A DNA stretch of 64,000 bases from Chryseobacterium sp. CY350 (GTDB lineage: Bacteria > Bacteroidota > Bacteroidia > Flavobacteriales > Weeksellaceae). How positions within the stretch are numbered: position 1 is the stretch's first letter; each line of letters begins with the position of its first letter. The stretch is from positions 248,001-312,000 of the forward strand of contig NZ_CP116034.1 of NCBI RefSeq assembly GCF_027945075.1, given 5' to 3'. A model generated the notes under the pieces. It did not search any database, was not told the DNA's origin, and worked only from the letters and a program-made list of their open reading frames with translations. The position numbers were made by a program, and so were the translations under genes. Positions 18,188 through 27,142 of this stretch are shown piece by piece.

Positions 18188-18988
18188 TTAAAATTCCATT
18201 ACACTGTCAAGTCCTCTTCTTAATCCGTTGAAGGTTCCCACTTTTTCAATTGCCAAAAGTCCGCCTTTTACATAAGGTTCTGCACTTGATCCTGAATCGT
18301 GACGAATGGACAACTTTTCATCTTTTAATCCGAAGATTGTTTCGATGGAAATTACGTGACCCGGAAGCCTGACGGAATGCACCTGAACTTCATTAAGTTT
18401 TGCACCGCGACTGGCCTTCTCGCCAATCAGATCTTCTTCAGTAACATATTGATTGGGTTTCTGAACTTTTGAAAGTCGGTAAGCCAATTCTCTTGCGGTT
18501 CCACTTGGTGCATCTGTTTTGTCTTCGTGGGCGTAATCTATAATCTCAAAGTTTGGGATATATTTTGCTGCAATTTCGGAAAACTTTTGTAGCAAAACGA
18601 CCGTTATAGCAAAGTTTCCAACAGCCAAAACAGAAGTGTTGTTTTCGTCTGCTGTTTTTTCAATTTCTGAATAGTCTTCATCGGTAAGCCCGGAGGTTCC
18701 GATAACCACATTTTTACCTCTTTTAAGAGAAGAGATCACGTTCTTCATTGCAATGTCTGGCTTTGTATATTCTACCAGTACGTCAAAATCTACTTCTTTT
18801 AATGCCGTTTCGATATCACCAAAAATTGGAATGTCTGCTGAAGCTAAATTAAGAACAGTACCTAAATTTTCTCCTTTATGTTTTCTTGAAATTGCACTAA
18901 CCAATTCCATATTAGGGTGCATAAAAACGCCTTTGCTCAATTCAGAACCTGCCCAGCCGGTGCCGCCTGCAATACATACTTTTATCAT
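18188..18988 (-). CDS. dapB: 4-hydroxy-tetrahydrodipicolinate reductase-like protein
   Basis: 266 residues. The dinucleotide motif is IAGGTGWAGS at the N-terminus. Then come VLVEYTKPD, VIGTSGLTDED and the catalytic DapB signature EDKTDAPSGTA with HSVRLPGHV after it. DapB reduces hydroxytetrahydrodipicolinate in the DAP/lysine pathway. The length matches the family, but the expected HHxxK reads YAHEDK here, so the first catalytic His is replaced. It could be a paralogue with a related reductase role rather than the housekeeping copy. Confidence 0.78.
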   Translation of the reverse strand: MIKVCIAGGTGWAGSELSKGVFMHPNMELVSAISRKHKGENLGTVLNLASADIPIFGDIETALKEVDFDVLVEYTKPDIAMKNVISSLKRGKNVVIGTSGLTDEDYSEIEKTADENNTSVLAVGNFAITVVLLQKFSEIAAKYIPNFEIIDYAHEDKTDAPSGTARELAYRLSKVQKPNQYVTEEDLIGEKASRGAKLNEVQVHSVRLPGHVISIETIFGLKDEKLSIRHDSGSSAEPYVKGGLLAIEKVGTFNGLRRGLDSVMEF

Positions 18989-19006
18989 ATTCGCCGTGTT
19001 TTTTAT

Positions 19007-19139
19007 ATTTATCCTCTTTTGATTTCTTAAATGATGATAAGTGAACAGAACAGAATTTCTGCAATAATTAAAATTTAATATTTAAAACTGTCGTCTGTCG
19101 GTTCTCAAAAATAGATAAAATATTCAAAAGAGGATAAAT
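19007..19139. repeat. 16-bp perfect terminal inverted repeat, 133-bp element
   Basis: ATTTATCCTCTTTTGA at 19007-19022 is the exact reverse complement of 19124-19139. The flanking bases on both sides do not pair, so the repeat is exactly 16 bp. It lies between dapB and the NmrA-like gene. It could be a small MITE-like element or paired regulator sites. Confidence 0.6.
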
Positions 19140-19188
19140 GAAAAGTTAAGTTATCAATGCCATTTGCAGTTTTCTTTTGTATTCAGCC

Positions 19189-20061
19189 TTACTTTATTTT
19201 ATCAACTACATTTTCTCTCATCCACTCTTTAATTGTTGTTGATGTGTAATTTGTTCGTGGCTCAGTATCGTAAAGGCCATTACCAATTGCCGTCAGCATT
19301 TCAGTTAAAGAGACTGCAAATGCTTCCGAAGTATGGTGTTGTCGCAACAGTGTTTTAATATAGTCCTCATTTGAAACCTGCTGAAAACGTATCGGTTTGC
19401 CTATCAATTCACTGAGTTGATAGGCAATGTCGTTATAGCTGATATTTTCAGGACCCTGAATAGCGTATCCTTCTACACCTGTCCAGGTTTTATCAATAAG
19501 AAATTCCACAGCTTTCTTGGAAATGTCTTTTACCGCGACTTGTGGCATTTTGTAATTTCCGTCAATGGGCAAAAAGAACATTCCAGTTTCTTTTAATGAA
19601 GCGGTTTGATACAAAATACTTTCGTAAAATATAGGACAGCGCAATGCTCTCACTGATGCACCTGACTGATTGATTATATCTTCCGCTTTGTGCAGTGCTG
19701 TGATAAGTCCTGCCTGCAAATTGCTTTCTTTTCCACCGCTTGACAAATAGACAACTCTTCGTGTACCTGCATTTATAATTGCATTTAAAGCCACGTTGGC
19801 GAAGTTTTCATAGTAGGCATTTACGTTTTCTTGTGTGTTGCTCTGAGGCACACAGAAATAAAGCGTGTCGCATCCTTGTAATGCTTCTGTAAATTCAGAT
19901 TCATTCAAGAGTGATCCCGCGGCAACTTCTACTTTCTCTAAAACGGCAGCTGATATTTTTTCAGGATCTCTGACAAAAATTCTGACCTGCTGTTCTTGCT
20001 CTACTAATTGTTGCAAAATCATTGAGCCTGTGTTGCCTGTCGGCGTCGTTACTAAAATCAT
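19189..20061 (-). CDS. NmrA-like NAD(P)H-dependent protein
   Basis: 290 residues with an N-terminal Rossmann motif (VTTPTGNTGSMILQQLVEQ), then VRIFVRDPEKI and VVYLSSGGKES, typical of the NmrA/azoreductase-like atypical SDR group. It resembles the 14611-15492 protein. The upstream Crp/Fnr-type regulator is on the same strand 79 bp away, and a palindrome in that spacer (20115-20136) sits where the -33 region of this gene would be. Probably regulated by that Crp-type protein. Confidence 0.85.
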   Translation of the reverse strand: MILVTTPTGNTGSMILQQLVEQEQQVRIFVRDPEKISAAVLEKVEVAAGSLLNESEFTEALQGCDTLYFCVPQSNTQENVNAYYENFANVALNAIINAGTRRVVYLSSGGKESNLQAGLITALHKAEDIINQSGASVRALRCPIFYESILYQTASLKETGMFFLPIDGNYKMPQVAVKDISKKAVEFLIDKTWTGVEGYAIQGPENISYNDIAYQLSELIGKPIRFQQVSNEDYIKTLLRQHHTSEAFAVSLTEMLTAIGNGLYDTEPRTNYTSTTIKEWMRENVVDKIK

Positions 20062-20114
20062 GTTTGAAAATTTTTATTGTTTGTTAAAGCGCAAAGATGA
20101 CCAGAGTATTTTTT

Positions 20115-20136
20115 GTAAACATTGTCCTATGTTCAC
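20115..20136. promoter_or_regulatory. Candidate Crp/Fnr operator
   Basis: GTAAACAT (20115-20122) and ATGTTCAC (20129-20136) form a near-perfect palindrome with a six-base spacer (7 of 8 pairs). It lies between the Crp-type regulator and the NmrA-like gene, near the latter's promoter; CATCTTTG on the minus strand at 20094-20101 is a near -7 box. Confidence 0.55.
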
Positions 20137-20140
20137 ATTT

Positions 20141-20710
20141 TTACAGCTTTGATTTTAATCTGCTTAATGTCTGAGGTGTGAGCCCCAAATACGAGGCAAC
20201 CATTTTGTTTGATAGTCTTGTCAACCATTTTGATTGATTTGTCATAACCCAACGAACTTTTTCTATGGCTTCTAAACTTTGAAAACAGTATATACGTTCC
20301 TGAGACTTAAGATATGCTGATTCCAGAATTTGTCTGTAAACGAAAGCGAACTGCGGAACCGTATCGACCAAATGAAAGTAGTCGTCGCGGTTGATGACCA
20401 GCAACTCCGAAGGTTCAATAGTCTGCATACATTCATACGATGGTTTTTGATTGATAAGACTTGGTAAAGCGGTTCCAAAAGCATCCTCAAAATGAAAATA
20501 TCTTGTGCCTTCTTCTCCGTCCTTATTAATATTGAAAAGCCTTATACAGCCTTTATTGACAAAATAGAAATGTTTGCAAATTTCACCTTCTCTCAACAGG
20601 AATTCATTCCGTTTGGTTTTTTTTGTTTTGAAATAGGACGAGATATATGAAACTGTCTCACCGTCAATTTCAGTACTAGTTGTAAGATATTTTTCTAATT
20701 GTGTGTACAC
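20141..20710 (-). CDS. Crp/Fnr-family transcriptional regulator
   Basis: 189 residues: an N-terminal cyclic-nucleotide-binding-like beta roll (about 20-120, with KRNEFLLREGEICKHFYFVN and GCIRLFNINKDGEEGTRYFH) and a short C-terminal helix-turn-helix (NKMVASYLGLTPQTLSRLKS). There are no Fe-S cysteines of the FNR type. Such short Bacteroidetes members often control the neighbouring oxidoreductase gene, here the NmrA-like protein downstream. Confidence 0.87.
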   Translation of the reverse strand: MYTQLEKYLTTSTEIDGETVSYISSYFKTKKTKRNEFLLREGEICKHFYFVNKGCIRLFNINKDGEEGTRYFHFEDAFGTALPSLINQKPSYECMQTIEPSELLVINRDDYFHLVDTVPQFAFVYRQILESAYLKSQERIYCFQSLEAIEKVRWVMTNQSKWLTRLSNKMVASYLGLTPQTLSRLKSKL

Positions 20711-20885
20711 TTAAATATTTTTATAGTTACATCAGGATTGTGCTGATGAAGTTTCAATAGCAAATGCTGTGTCAATTCAATTAATATAACTTGAATTTTT
20801 CATGATGAAATATAGAAGTATAAAAATAGACTTGTGGTATAGACCTTTACGAATATATAAAAGAAAACGATTTAAAGCTCACCTG

Positions 20886-21255
20886 TTAAGAATTGTGCTT
20901 TACAAGCCCAAATGACCAATTTTCTTTTGTGTTTGCTGTAAGGGAAATAATAAGGTCTGTTGATGGAATGCCAATTTTCTCGAGCTTTTGACTCATCAAT
21001 GAGTATATTTTTATCTTTTGTACCCTGTTATGTCCCTGGTGTGTAATCTGAATAATTGTTATTTTTTGAGTACGTGTATAGCCAACATCTATGTCAAAAG
21101 CTTTTATCAAACCTCTCTTGTTCTCGTGGATAATCTGGTAGCAGTCAAGTTCTGGAGCGGCAAAGGTTTCGATCAATACTCCCTGAATTACATCTGCAAG
21201 TTGGTCAAGTTCTTATCAGATCTTCTTTAATAATATCAAGGCTTACGAATGGCAT
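20886..21255 (-). pseudogene. Tautomerase-family gene, frameshifted
   Basis: The frame from ATG 21253-21255 reads MPFVSLDIIKEDLIRT and stops at a TGA. One base away the other frame continues DQLADVIQGVLIETFAAPEL, YQIIHENKRGLIKAFD and ends with LTANTKENWSFGLVKHNS. The combined protein matches the long tautomerase group (MPFVxxDI start, N-terminal Pro). A single-base frameshift near 21210 separates the catalytic Pro from the body. Unless the frameshift is a sequencing error, the gene is inactive. Confidence 0.7.
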
Positions 21256-21270
21256 AAATGTTTAATTTTT

Positions 21271-22338
21271 TTATTTTGATAAACTTTCAGCTTCATTGAT
21301 TAAAATCTGTAAAATATTTTGAGTAGACAACTCACTTAAATTTTTTGCAGTTTTACCTGTCCAAATATTAACAAACTCTATATTATTATGAGCTTTTGCC
21401 ACTTTTTTCAATTCGGCAGTTATCTTATTTTGAATAGGGAACGGAAGAATATTCGGCGTTTCATCAAGAGATTGAGTAAAAGTATTTTTAATTCCGTTGC
21501 ATATCTTCCTGAAAAGCTTTTAGTGAGAACAATATCATCATCACTTAAAGTTTTGAGCCTGTTTTTTTCGGATTTGGTTAAAGCACTTTCCCGGGAGCAT
21601 ATTATGAGACTTCCTACCTGCTAACCTTGAACACCATGGTTTTTCAACCTTATCATATCTTGTCCTGAATAAATACCACCAGCATAAATAATGGGAACCG
21701 AAACTGCGGATGCCACCTCTGACAGGAGTGAAATACCCAAATCGTCAGTTGGTATTTCAGATAAGAAGTTTTCCCTGTGTCCACCTGTTTCTGAGCCTTG
21801 AAAACAAATAATATCAATACCGGATTTCTCGTGCAAAATCGCTTCCTCCAAAGTTGTGCATGTACCGATAAGAATGACGTTATTCTCTTTCAATTACTGT
21901 ATGCTTACTTTGTCGGGCAGTCCGAAAGTAAAGCTTAAGATCTTACACCCTTTAGAAATAACAACATCAATTAGATCATGATATCCATTGAAGGTAAGTT
22001 CTTCTATCTCTGGAAGTTTAACTTCTAACTGATGATGATTTGCAAGATTCTCTACGATGTTTTTAACTCTCGTATAATTTTCTTTTAATTTTCGATCAAT
22101 TTCAGGTAATTCATACACAAAAATATTTACAGCGAAAGTTTGGTCAGTATCGTTTTTAACTTTATCTATTAGTTTCAACGGCTTTATCTGAACTGATATC
22201 AGCTAAAGACAATGGTCCAAGGCACCCCATATTAGAAGCAGATATTACCATATCAGCTGTGGTAACACCAAACACCGGAGCTTGTATTAGCGGGTATTTA
22301 ATTTTAAGAATCTCCGTTATTTCATTGTTCCAGTTCAT
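21271..22338 (-). pseudogene. Nitronate monooxygenase-like gene with multiple lesions
   Basis: Pieces in order on the minus strand: MNWNNEITEILKIKYPLIQA with PVFGVTTADMVISASNMG from 22338; after a frameshift near 22178, KLIDKVKNDTDQTFAVNIFV; an in-frame stop near 21894; then VILIGTCTTLEEAILHEKSG, CFQGSETGGH and VPIIYAGGIYSGQDMIRLKN; a TAG near 21621; then QVGSLIICSRESALTKSEKN. After another shift the C-terminus ends at 21271. The QAP, GSEAGGH-like and GGI blocks identify an FMN-dependent nitronate monooxygenase. At least four lesions make it a clear pseudogene. It lies just upstream of the broken tautomerase. Confidence 0.8.
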
Positions 22339-22404
22339 TTTTTAATTTTATAAAGTTATCAACGAATTGTGTATACAAATATTTCGCTGTACGATCTCCA
22401 ATAA

Positions 22405-23370
22405 TTAACGACCAAATTTCGTCATAAATATTCTAATTTTTTTTATAATTTCATCTCCATCTTCTTCTAATGCAAAATGTCCTGTATCATAAATATTATA
22501 GTCAATTTCCTTTACATCTTTTTTGAAAGCAGCTGCTCCGCTCTCAGGAAAAAACGCATCGTTTTTACCCCAAACTATCAATAAAGGCGGCTGATTGTCT
22601 CTTAGGTACCGTTGCCATTTTGGGTAAAGTTTTAAGTTGTTTTGATAATCATAAAACAGATCCATATTCACTTGATGTGCATTTGGTCTTGAAAGTCTTA
22701 AATAATCTAAATGCCAAGTGTCTGGATTTATTGTTTCAATATTTCTTGTTCCGTGTGTGTATTGCCATTTCAAACCGTCTAATGAAAAGGATGGCAGTAT
22801 GGCTTTTTCGGTTTCAGGGTTTCGGTCTTTCCAAAGTGCTCTGATTCCAGCCCAAGCGTCACCCAGACCTTCTAAATAGGCGTTGCCGTTTTGATTAATT
22901 ATTGCCGTAACCCTTTCCGGATGAGCTGTAGCTATCCTGAAACCAATAGGTGCTCCATAATCTTGTATCATTAATGCATAAGAGTCAACTTTTTTCTTTT
23001 CTAAAAAGGCGTCTATTGTTTTTGCAATATTATCAAAAGTGTATTTATATTCACTTGCCAATGGAAAATCGCTGTCTCCAAATGAGGGATAGTCCGGTGC
23101 GATCAAGTGAAAGTCATCAGATAATTGCGACAAAACTTTCCGGTATTGATGTGAAGATGAGGGAAAGCCATGTAACAGCACTATTGTGGGGTTTTTCGGA
23201 TTTCCAGCCTCTCTGTAAGCAATGTTGATTCCGTCAACATTAATGGTTTTAAATAATGTGGAGTGGTTGTGTGTCATATTTTTTGATTTATCGTTAGTTT
23301 TATTAACTGTCTGGCTTTTACATCCAAATAATGTGAATAAGATAATTAGTAGTAGCATTGTTTTTTTCAT
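22405..23370 (-). CDS. Alpha/beta hydrolase lipoprotein (epoxide hydrolase/dehalogenase-like)
   Basis: 321 residues. A lipobox (LFTLFGC) predicts a lipid anchor. The hydrolase core has the oxyanion motif LLHGFPSS, nucleophile Asp in MIQDYGAPIGF, acid Asp in WGKNDAFFP and catalytic His in DTGHFALEE. An Asp nucleophile points to the epoxide hydrolase/haloalkane dehalogenase side of the family. It starts 11 bp after the DUF1348-like gene and shares its promoter, which carries a TetR-like operator. Confidence 0.87.
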   Translation of the reverse strand: MKKTMLLLIILFTLFGCKSQTVNKTNDKSKNMTHNHSTLFKTINVDGINIAYREAGNPKNPTIVLLHGFPSSSHQYRKVLSQLSDDFHLIAPDYPSFGDSDFPLASEYKYTFDNIAKTIDAFLEKKKVDSYALMIQDYGAPIGFRIATAHPERVTAIINQNGNAYLEGLGDAWAGIRALWKDRNPETEKAILPSFSLDGLKWQYTHGTRNIETINPDTWHLDYLRLSRPNAHQVNMDLFYDYQNNLKLYPKWQRYLRDNQPPLLIVWGKNDAFFPESGAAAFKKDVKEIDYNIYDTGHFALEEDGDEIIKKIRIFMTKFGR

Positions 23371-23381
23371 ATTCCGTTTTT

Positions 23382-23792
23382 TTATAACCTACGTTCTGTC
23401 TCTTCAATTTTTAAATCATTAATGCTTGCGAACCTTTTTTTCATGAATCCATTTTCATCAAATTCCCAGTTTTCGTTTCCGTAAGCTCTATACCATTGAC
23501 CATTTTTGTCACGATATTCGTACTCAAATCGTACAGCGATACGATTGTCGTTAAATGTCCATAGCTGTTTTTTAAGTTTATAATCCAATTCATTTTTCCA
23601 TTTGTCAGCAAGAAAATCCTGTACTTCTTTTCTTCCGTTGATAAATTGATCTCGATTGCGCCATTCTGTATCAAGAGTATATGCTTTTGAAATTTGAATT
23701 GGGTCTTTGCTGTTCCAGGCATCTTCTGCCTTTTGAATTTTTTGTATCGCTGTCTCTTCGTTAAAAGGTGGGAGTGGATGTAATTGTGTCAT
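23382..23792 (-). CDS. NTF2-like DUF1348 protein
   Basis: 136 residues matching the DUF1348 group of NTF2-fold proteins: [82 protein letters not shown] and [13 protein letters not shown]. The family normally ends with a further segment of about 20 residues after ER that is missing here, so the C-terminus is slightly short. It is first in a two-gene operon with a hydrolase. An inverted repeat at 23796-23813 overlaps the start region and matches the site before the TetR gene. Confidence 0.8.
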   Translation of the reverse strand: MTQLHPLPPFNEETAIQKIQKAEDAWNSKDPIQISKAYTLDTEWRNRDQFINGRKEVQDFLADKWKNELDYKLKKQLWTFNDNRIAVRFEYEYRDKNGQWYRAYGNENWEFDENGFMKKRFASINDLKIEETERRL

Positions 23793-23795
23793 AAT

Positions 23796-23813
23796 TTACC
23801 GAACGTTTGTTAA
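23796..23813. promoter_or_regulatory. Candidate TetR operator, operon side
   Basis: TTACCGAACGTTTGTTAA; half-sites TTACCGAAC and GTTTGTTAA agree at 7 of 9 positions as an inverted repeat. It shares the core ACCnAACGTTTG with the site at 24424-24441. Confidence 0.6.
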
Positions 23814-23832
23814 TTTAATAATTAAAATTTTT

Positions 23833-24396
23833 TTATTCTGTTGAATATCGATTTTCAATATTTTTTAAAGTATTTTTAAAAATACTGGTATCAGCTAAAC
23901 CTTTTGTCACAATGAGACTGCCTTGCAATTCTATTAAGGTCTGAATAGCATTTTGTTGAGATTGCGTGGAAGATAATTTTATGGCAACACCGAAGATGCT
24001 AAAAGCAGCAATCCATTTATCCATACCGGATTTGACCTGTTGCGCAAATAATGACAATCCGCTGTGCATAGAAAAAGCTCTTAGAACGCAAGTTTCTTTT
24101 CCACTATCATAAAGAATTTCAATATTTTTCAGAGCTTCTCTTAATCTTAGTTCTGTTGATTTGCTTTCGTCCAATAGAGGAAAAAAAATATGATCATCAA
24201 CCCACTCATCTATATTGGTCAATACACATTCTGCCATCTCCTGTTTTCCATTTGGAAATCGATGGTACAGACTTGCTTTTTTTAATCCGGTTACTTCCGC
24301 TAACTCATTTAAACTCGCTCCTTCATAGCCTTTATCTCTAAAAACTTTGGTAAGTCCGGCTATCATATCTACATCTAAAATTTTCTGTGGTCTCAT
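23833..24396 (-). CDS. TetR-family transcriptional regulator
   Basis: 187 residues from the ATG at 24394-24396 (an ATG at 24411 would add five residues). The N-terminal HTH is classic TetR: MIAGLTKVFRDKGYEGASLN, then ELAEVTGLKKASLYHRFPNG with KQEMAECVL. The C-terminal domain is helical and ligand-binding, resembling the TetR regulators placed next to small oxidoreductase/hydrolase operons. It lies immediately upstream of the DUF1348/hydrolase operon on the same strand, and both transcription units carry the same palindrome, which suggests self-regulation plus control of the operon. Confidence 0.88.
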   Translation of the reverse strand: MRPQKILDVDMIAGLTKVFRDKGYEGASLNELAEVTGLKKASLYHRFPNGKQEMAECVLTNIDEWVDDHIFFPLLDESKSTELRLREALKNIEILYDSGKETCVLRAFSMHSGLSLFAQQVKSGMDKWIAAFSIFGVAIKLSSTQSQQNAIQTLIELQGSLIVTKGLADTSIFKNTLKNIENRYSTE

Positions 24397-24423
24397 ACTG
24401 CAAATATACAAAAAGATTATTAA

Positions 24424-24441
24424 TTACCTAACGTTTGGTAA
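24424..24441. promoter_or_regulatory. Candidate TetR operator, autoregulatory side
   Basis: TTACCTAACGTTTGGTAA is an 18-bp palindrome with 8 of 9 pairs, 28 bp upstream of the TetR start. Confidence 0.65.
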
Positions 24442-24637
24442 AATATCTTTTTTCTTGATTATCCGCTGTCTTTCTTGATGTAAATAACTGAAATTAATAT
24501 GTATTTTCTAAAAGTTAATCTCACGTGTTGAACCCATAACCGAAGAACTATCAAATTTTGATTGAAGATTTAGAATGAATATTAATATTAAACAAATAAA
24601 TAATCCTGCATCAGGAGCGTTACAGCATATATTCAAA

Positions 24638-25057
24638 TCATTTACCCGTAGTGCTCTTCCATAAGTATGCTTTTCTGTAGCTATCGAGTATATGAAAACC
24701 TGCAAAAGTTATTTTAAAAACAAAGTCCAAGCTTTTTCCTCTTAATGCTGATATATAATTACTAATAAAGTCAGCGTAAATTTTTATTTCTTCAATGTGC
24801 AGATTATATAGTTCTTTAGGAAACAACTCTTCGTCTACTTTCCAATCTACATTTGAGGTGCAATTCAATGAAAATTCACAGCTAATATACTGTTTATAAT
24901 ACTGCAGTTCGTAAATAGTGAGTTCAATAAACCCGTATTTCTAATGCCCTCGCCATTTCTGCATTCAATGACGTGGTTTTAAGTCCCAATCTATTATTTC
25001 AATATTAATCTCAAATAATCTTCTTGAATCATAGATTTTTTTACGGATAGTTTCCAT
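24638..25057 (-). pseudogene. Gene with two frameshifts, unknown family
   Basis: Three frames read on as one protein: METIRKKIYDSRRLFEINIE with IIDWDLK from 25057; then KTTSLNAEMARALEIR; then KYGFIELTIYELQYYKQYIS, DWKVDEELFPKELYNLHIEE and DFVFKITFAGFHILDSYRKA, stopping at 24638. Joined they give about 138 residues with good protein composition and no clear motif. Two frameshifts indicate decay. I do not recognise the family. Confidence 0.5.
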
Positions 25058-25262
25058 TATTATTGAATTTTGATCGTTTTTTGAGACTGAATTTATCTTT
25101 TATGAACCAAAAAGTATTGACAAGGTGCAGTGTGTTTTCCGTTAAAAATGGAATAAAGATTGAGCGTAGCCAAATTATTTTACCTATTCGAATTTGCAAT
25201 CTCCGTCTTTTTAAGAAGCCCATAACTAACAAATACGTAACTGGAGCTTCCCTTTAAAATGA
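25041..25262 (-). pseudogene. Open frame without start, unknown
   Basis: Reads APVTYLLVMGFLKRRRLQIR, then FIPFLTENTLHLVNTFWFIK, and ends at 25041. It opens after a stop codon with no good start and overlaps the start of the next remnant. Probably another decayed fragment. The rest of 24412-25342 shows no gene. Confidence 0.3.
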
Positions 25263-25342
25263 GGCTTCATTTGGCTATACAAGCCCAAATAAAACTTGAT
25301 TACTATCAGAAGTGTTTGTGGAATACCATGTTGCTTTACATT

Positions 25343-25957
25343 TTATAATTTTCCACTTTTCATTTTCTTTTCTAATCCATATATCAAACCCTTGTCCACA
25401 ATGTTAACGGTATTGGTGTTAGTTGAATGATCTTTCCAAAAGAATGCAGAATATCTTAATACTGATGTTGAGTATAAAATTCTGTTTACCTCGTCTCTTG
25501 AAAGATTACTTCTTTGTAATTCTGTTTCAAAACCCATAACTAGCTTTCTCAAATCCTCTTTTGAAGGTTCATTTTCTAATTGAGACATTTTGTAAACATT
25601 TGAAATTAAGCCGGAAAAGCTTTCCTTCGCAGCAGGTGTCAGCGTAGAATTATTGATGACAGTTTTAAACTCTTCATTGATATCCGTTTCTGTAAAATTG
25701 AGTAATTGATAATCTACTTGAGTATAGCCATACGTTTGTATTAATGTTTGAAAATCTCTGTCATTTTTCAAAATGTTGCTTACATCTCCATAAATTGTCT
25801 TTATATCTTTGGCTGGATTAGCTGCAAGATATCTACCCAAAAACTCATTATGGTTTTGTCCTACAAAGTCGAATGAATTATTCGGATTTTCTTGAGCGTT
25901 GATAAAATTAGCAGAAAGACCTGCTGCAATTACAAATAGTTTTAAGTGTTTATTCAT
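25343..25957 (-). CDS. Exported protein of unknown function
   Basis: 204 residues with a signal peptide (MNKHLKLFVIAAGLSANFINAQ). The mature part is helical and polar, with no cysteine and no motif I know. It is last in a same-strand run of five genes that all encode exported proteins (25343-29953), starting 16 bp after the retropepsin-like gene. Possibly a substrate or partner of that protease, which is inference from position only. Confidence 0.7.
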   Translation of the reverse strand: MNKHLKLFVIAAGLSANFINAQENPNNSFDFVGQNHNEFLGRYLAANPAKDIKTIYGDVSNILKNDRDFQTLIQTYGYTQVDYQLLNFTETDINEEFKTVINNSTLTPAAKESFSGLISNVYKMSQLENEPSKEDLRKLVMGFETELQRSNLSRDEVNRILYSTSVLRYSAFFWKDHSTNTNTVNIVDKGLIYGLEKKMKSGKL

Positions 25958-25972
25958 GGTTTAATTTTTTAA

Positions 25973-27088
25973 TTAGTTTTTTATTTGAATATTTAGTTTT
26001 TCCCAATCTTCTGTTTTATTGAGGAGATTTTGCATTTCACAGAGATTTTGCGGGGTTATTATTTGGTTGTTTATCGAGGCGATTTCATCCCCTATTTTAT
26101 AATGTTTTTGATTTTCAGATTTATTTATAAATATGATTTTTAATTTTTTTTGGTAAGCCGCGACGTAAAGTGAATTTCTACTAATAATTTGTGAATGAAT
26201 TTTTTTTCCTGAAATAGGTTTAAAATAAATTTTCCCGTTTTTTTTATCTATTATCCAATTGAAGTTTTTTATAAAAGACAATCCCATCAAGTTATTTGGT
26301 AATTCTTTCAAATAGATAATATCTGTTTTTATATCTGTGAATTTTCCTATAGTCACAGTGTTCTCTTTAATAATATTCATCTCACTCGATTCTATACCAC
26401 TAGCAGAAAAAACCAAAGTTTCAAAAGTGTAGTCGGCCTGTATTTTTTCATCTGGAACTTTCATATATAAAGATCCATCTGTAGCTCCTGTATCAAATAA
26501 AAATTTTTCTTTTCTACCATTTACAAATATTTCTATGAAAATATTTTTCACTAATAACCCTTTAAACTTCACATCTGCTTCAAAATAATCAGAGTAGTCT
26601 TTTTTAGTAAAATTGTCTAGAAGTTTTATTGTATTAGATTTATAATCCAGAAATACAGGTTTTTTAGAATCAAAGTAGAAATCCATTCCTAATATACCGT
26701 CGATCGTTTTTTCTGAACATGTGTAATTTTCGTATTGATCGGGAATAGAGAAAAATGTTTTATATTTTGTATTTACAATTGAAGATGAAAACTCATCACT
26801 TCTTACAATTTTCATGTTTACTTTTTCTCCAACTGCGGACTTTGTAGAACCATTTCCAAAAATATTTTCCAATTCATTTGACTTATTGAATATTACTGAT
26901 TTAGGTGCACCAGTATCAAATAGTAAAAGTTTATTCATTCCATTTATATTCACATTTATATAGCTACCCTTCATAAGGGAATCTGTATTTTTTATATTGA
27001 ATGAATATTCTGGTGGAATATAATTTTTGAAAATATTTTGTGCAGAGAATAAACTTGAACAAAAAAATAAAGTAAGAATTGTTTTCAT
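25973..27088 (-). CDS. Exported retropepsin-like aspartic protease with two DTG domains
   Basis: 371 residues with a signal peptide (MKTILTLFFCSSLFSAQ). Two aspartyl protease active-site motifs are present, LLFDTGAPKS (Asp58) and FLFDTGATDG (Asp199), each followed by a domain with the GxxGxxFL pattern (GILGMDFYF and NNLMGLSFIKNF). This is a single-chain pseudodimer of retropepsin-like domains. The C-terminal 45 residues (YKIGDEIASINNQIITPQNL) look like a small PDZ. It should act in the periplasm or outside. The exported unknown proteins on both sides are possible substrates. Confidence 0.85.
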   Translation of the reverse strand: MKTILTLFFCSSLFSAQNIFKNYIPPEYSFNIKNTDSLMKGSYINVNINGMNKLLLFDTGAPKSVIFNKSNELENIFGNGSTKSAVGEKVNMKIVRSDEFSSSIVNTKYKTFFSIPDQYENYTCSEKTIDGILGMDFYFDSKKPVFLDYKSNTIKLLDNFTKKDYSDYFEADVKFKGLLVKNIFIEIFVNGRKEKFLFDTGATDGSLYMKVPDEKIQADYTFETLVFSASGIESSEMNIIKENTVTIGKFTDIKTDIIYLKELPNNLMGLSFIKNFNWIIDKKNGKIYFKPISGKKIHSQIISRNSLYVAAYQKKLKIIFINKSENQKHYKIGDEIASINNQIITPQNLCEMQNLLNKTEDWEKLNIQIKN

Positions 27089-27142
27089 TTTTCATTTATT
27101 TTAATGCAAGAGGAATTTGTTTCCTCTTGCATTATTTATATA

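Noticed and set aside
24508..24705. 65-codon minus-strand open frame
   Set aside because: It overlaps the better-supported decayed gene in another frame and has no recognisable features.
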